Below, in pieces: positions 5,927 through 6,579 of a stretch of DNA of 6,579 bases. The stretch is from Candidatus Segetimicrobium genomatis (lineage in GTDB: Bacteria > Sysuimicrobiota > Sysuimicrobiia > Sysuimicrobiales > Segetimicrobiaceae), in contig VBAO01000030.1 of assembly GCA_005883865.1 (NCBI GenBank), positions 1 to 6,579 on the forward strand, in the 5' to 3' direction. Below the pieces are notes generated by a model that was given only the letters and a program-made list of their open reading frames with translations, searched no databases and was not told the origin of the DNA. The stretch's first letter is position 1. Each line of letters begins with the position of its first letter. A program made the position numbers and the translations under genes.

Positions 5927-6578
5927 GGGCGGCGGCCTCGGCGGCCTGCCGGGCCCCATCCCGGGTCTGGGCGACCTCAGCCGGTCCGGCCTCCGGGATG
6001 TACCAGCCGACCGTCCGGTTGCGATCGGTGAACAATCGGTGGGCGACCTGCTGCATGACCTCCGGGGTCACCGCGGTCAACCGGTCCAAGAACCGCGACA
6101 GATACTCGCCGTCCGCGACGATCTCGGTGCTCCCCAGCAGCACCGCCTGCCTGCTGACTCCATCGCCCGCGTAGACCCACTGCGCCCGCGCCTGCTTGAG
6201 CACTTTCTCCAGTTCATCGCGCGGGACCGGCTCGTCGCCGAGCCGCTTGAGCTCGTCGAGGACCACGGCCTCGGCGCGGTCGGGTGCCACCCCCGGCCGC
6301 AGCGTCGCGCCGATCTCAAACAGGGTGGGATCCACCGTGGGACGGAATCCGCTGCCCGCATCCACGGCCAGTTGCTGCTCCACCAGCGCCCGGTACAACC
6401 GGCTGCTGCGCACCCCCATCGCCTCGCCGCCGAATACGCCCGGGCCCTTGAACCCCGAGAGCACGCCGTCGAGCAGGAGGGCGGGGAAGAACTGCGGGTC
6501 CGACGCGGCGGGTGCGTGAAACACCATCTGCACCTGGGGCACCGCACCGCCGGGACGGCGCAACATCACCCGGCGCTC
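5919..6578 (-). CDS. M16-family peptidase, C-terminal part of the probable zinc-bearing subunit (5' end outside window)
   Basis: The frame is open to the right edge; 219 residues are visible, ending in AAAHE and TAA at 5921-5919. An internal GTG and ATG near 6569-6564 are not likely starts because the first residues (RRVMLRRPG) already form the conserved strand that opens the M16 C-terminal domain. Then follow QVQMVFHAP, a DPQFFPALLLDGVLSG helix, SSRLYRALVEQQLAVDAGSGF, DPTLFEIGATLRPGV and a helical tail with VTPEVMQQVAHRLFTDRNRTVGWYIP. Where the partner has the Arg/Tyr pair, this protein has E and V (VEQQLAVDAG), so it lacks that pair. That fits the role of catalytic subunit, whose HxxEH would be in the missing N-terminal domain. 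It may be cytoplasmic or exported; the start needed to judge is outside. It overlaps the next M16 gene by eight bases. Confidence 0.88.
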   Translation of the reverse strand, partial: ERRVMLRRPGGAVPQVQMVFHAPAASDPQFFPALLLDGVLSGFKGPGVFGGEAMGVRSSRLYRALVEQQLAVDAGSGFRPTVDPTLFEIGATLRPGVAPDRAEAVVLDELKRLGDEPVPRDELEKVLKQARAQWVYAGDGVSRQAVLLGSTEIVADGEYLSRFLDRLTAVTPEVMQQVAHRLFTDRNRTVGWYIPEAGPAEVAQTRDGARQAAEAAAHE

Positions 6579-6579
6579 T

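Noticed and set aside
1883..6578. CRISPR, tRNA, insertion-sequence or phage signals in the right part
   Set aside because: No regularly spaced repeats, cloverleaf, terminal inverted repeats or transposase-like frames were seen; the stretch is fully taken up by five genes.

Overview
This is a GC-rich bacterial window. 60-base samples run from about 75% G+C in the F420 region down to 45-60% around the left-hand leader and secreted genes. A LivF-type amino-acid transporter subunit, a bacterial F420-0:L-glutamate ligase (CofE), two luciferase-like F420-type oxidoreductases and a paired M16 peptidase suggest a soil or sediment lineage that uses coenzyme F420, such as an actinobacterial, chloroflexotal, Rokubacteria-like or related uncultured group. 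The window alone does not fix the phylum. I see no rRNA, tRNA, CRISPR array, insertion sequence or phage gene.

Left part, + strand. Bases 2-142 are the last 46 codons of a branched-chain amino-acid ABC transporter ATPase (LivF). A 235-base AT-richer leader (143-377) follows, with a plausible sigma70-type promoter and a strong ribosome-binding site. It leads into two adjacent genes for small secreted proteins. The first (378-977) resembles the choice-of-anchor P (COAP) family. The second (about 1010-1693) resembles the domain that often follows COAP (post-COAP-1). Each has its own signal peptide, and neither shows a C-terminal anchor. They are probably co-transcribed and together look like a two-piece version of an architecture usually met as domains of larger surface proteins.

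Right part, - strand, convergent to the first. Read from the right edge leftwards, a compact five-gene run contains: the C-terminal part of an M16 peptidase subunit (5919-6578, 5' end outside the window); a second full-length M16 subunit lacking the zinc motif (4637-5926, 8-base overlap); a Mer-like LLM-class oxidoreductase (3627-4640, 4-base GTGA overlap); an Fgd-like LLM-class oxidoreductase (2594-3586); and CofE (1775-2536). The two M16 subunits look complementary: the full-length one keeps the Arg/Tyr pair but has lost HxxEH, while the visible half of the other lacks the Arg/Tyr pair. That predicts a zinc-bearing N-terminus just beyond the right edge and an obligate heterodimer. CofE adds glutamates to F420-0, the precursor of the deazaflavin cofactor that the two oxidoreductases probably use, so cofactor maturation and its consumers sit together. 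Why a peptidase pair heads the same run is not known.

The most interesting items are the split, anchorless COAP/post-COAP-1 secreted pair and the peptidase-F420 operon. Neither is proven to be a new system from sequence alone.
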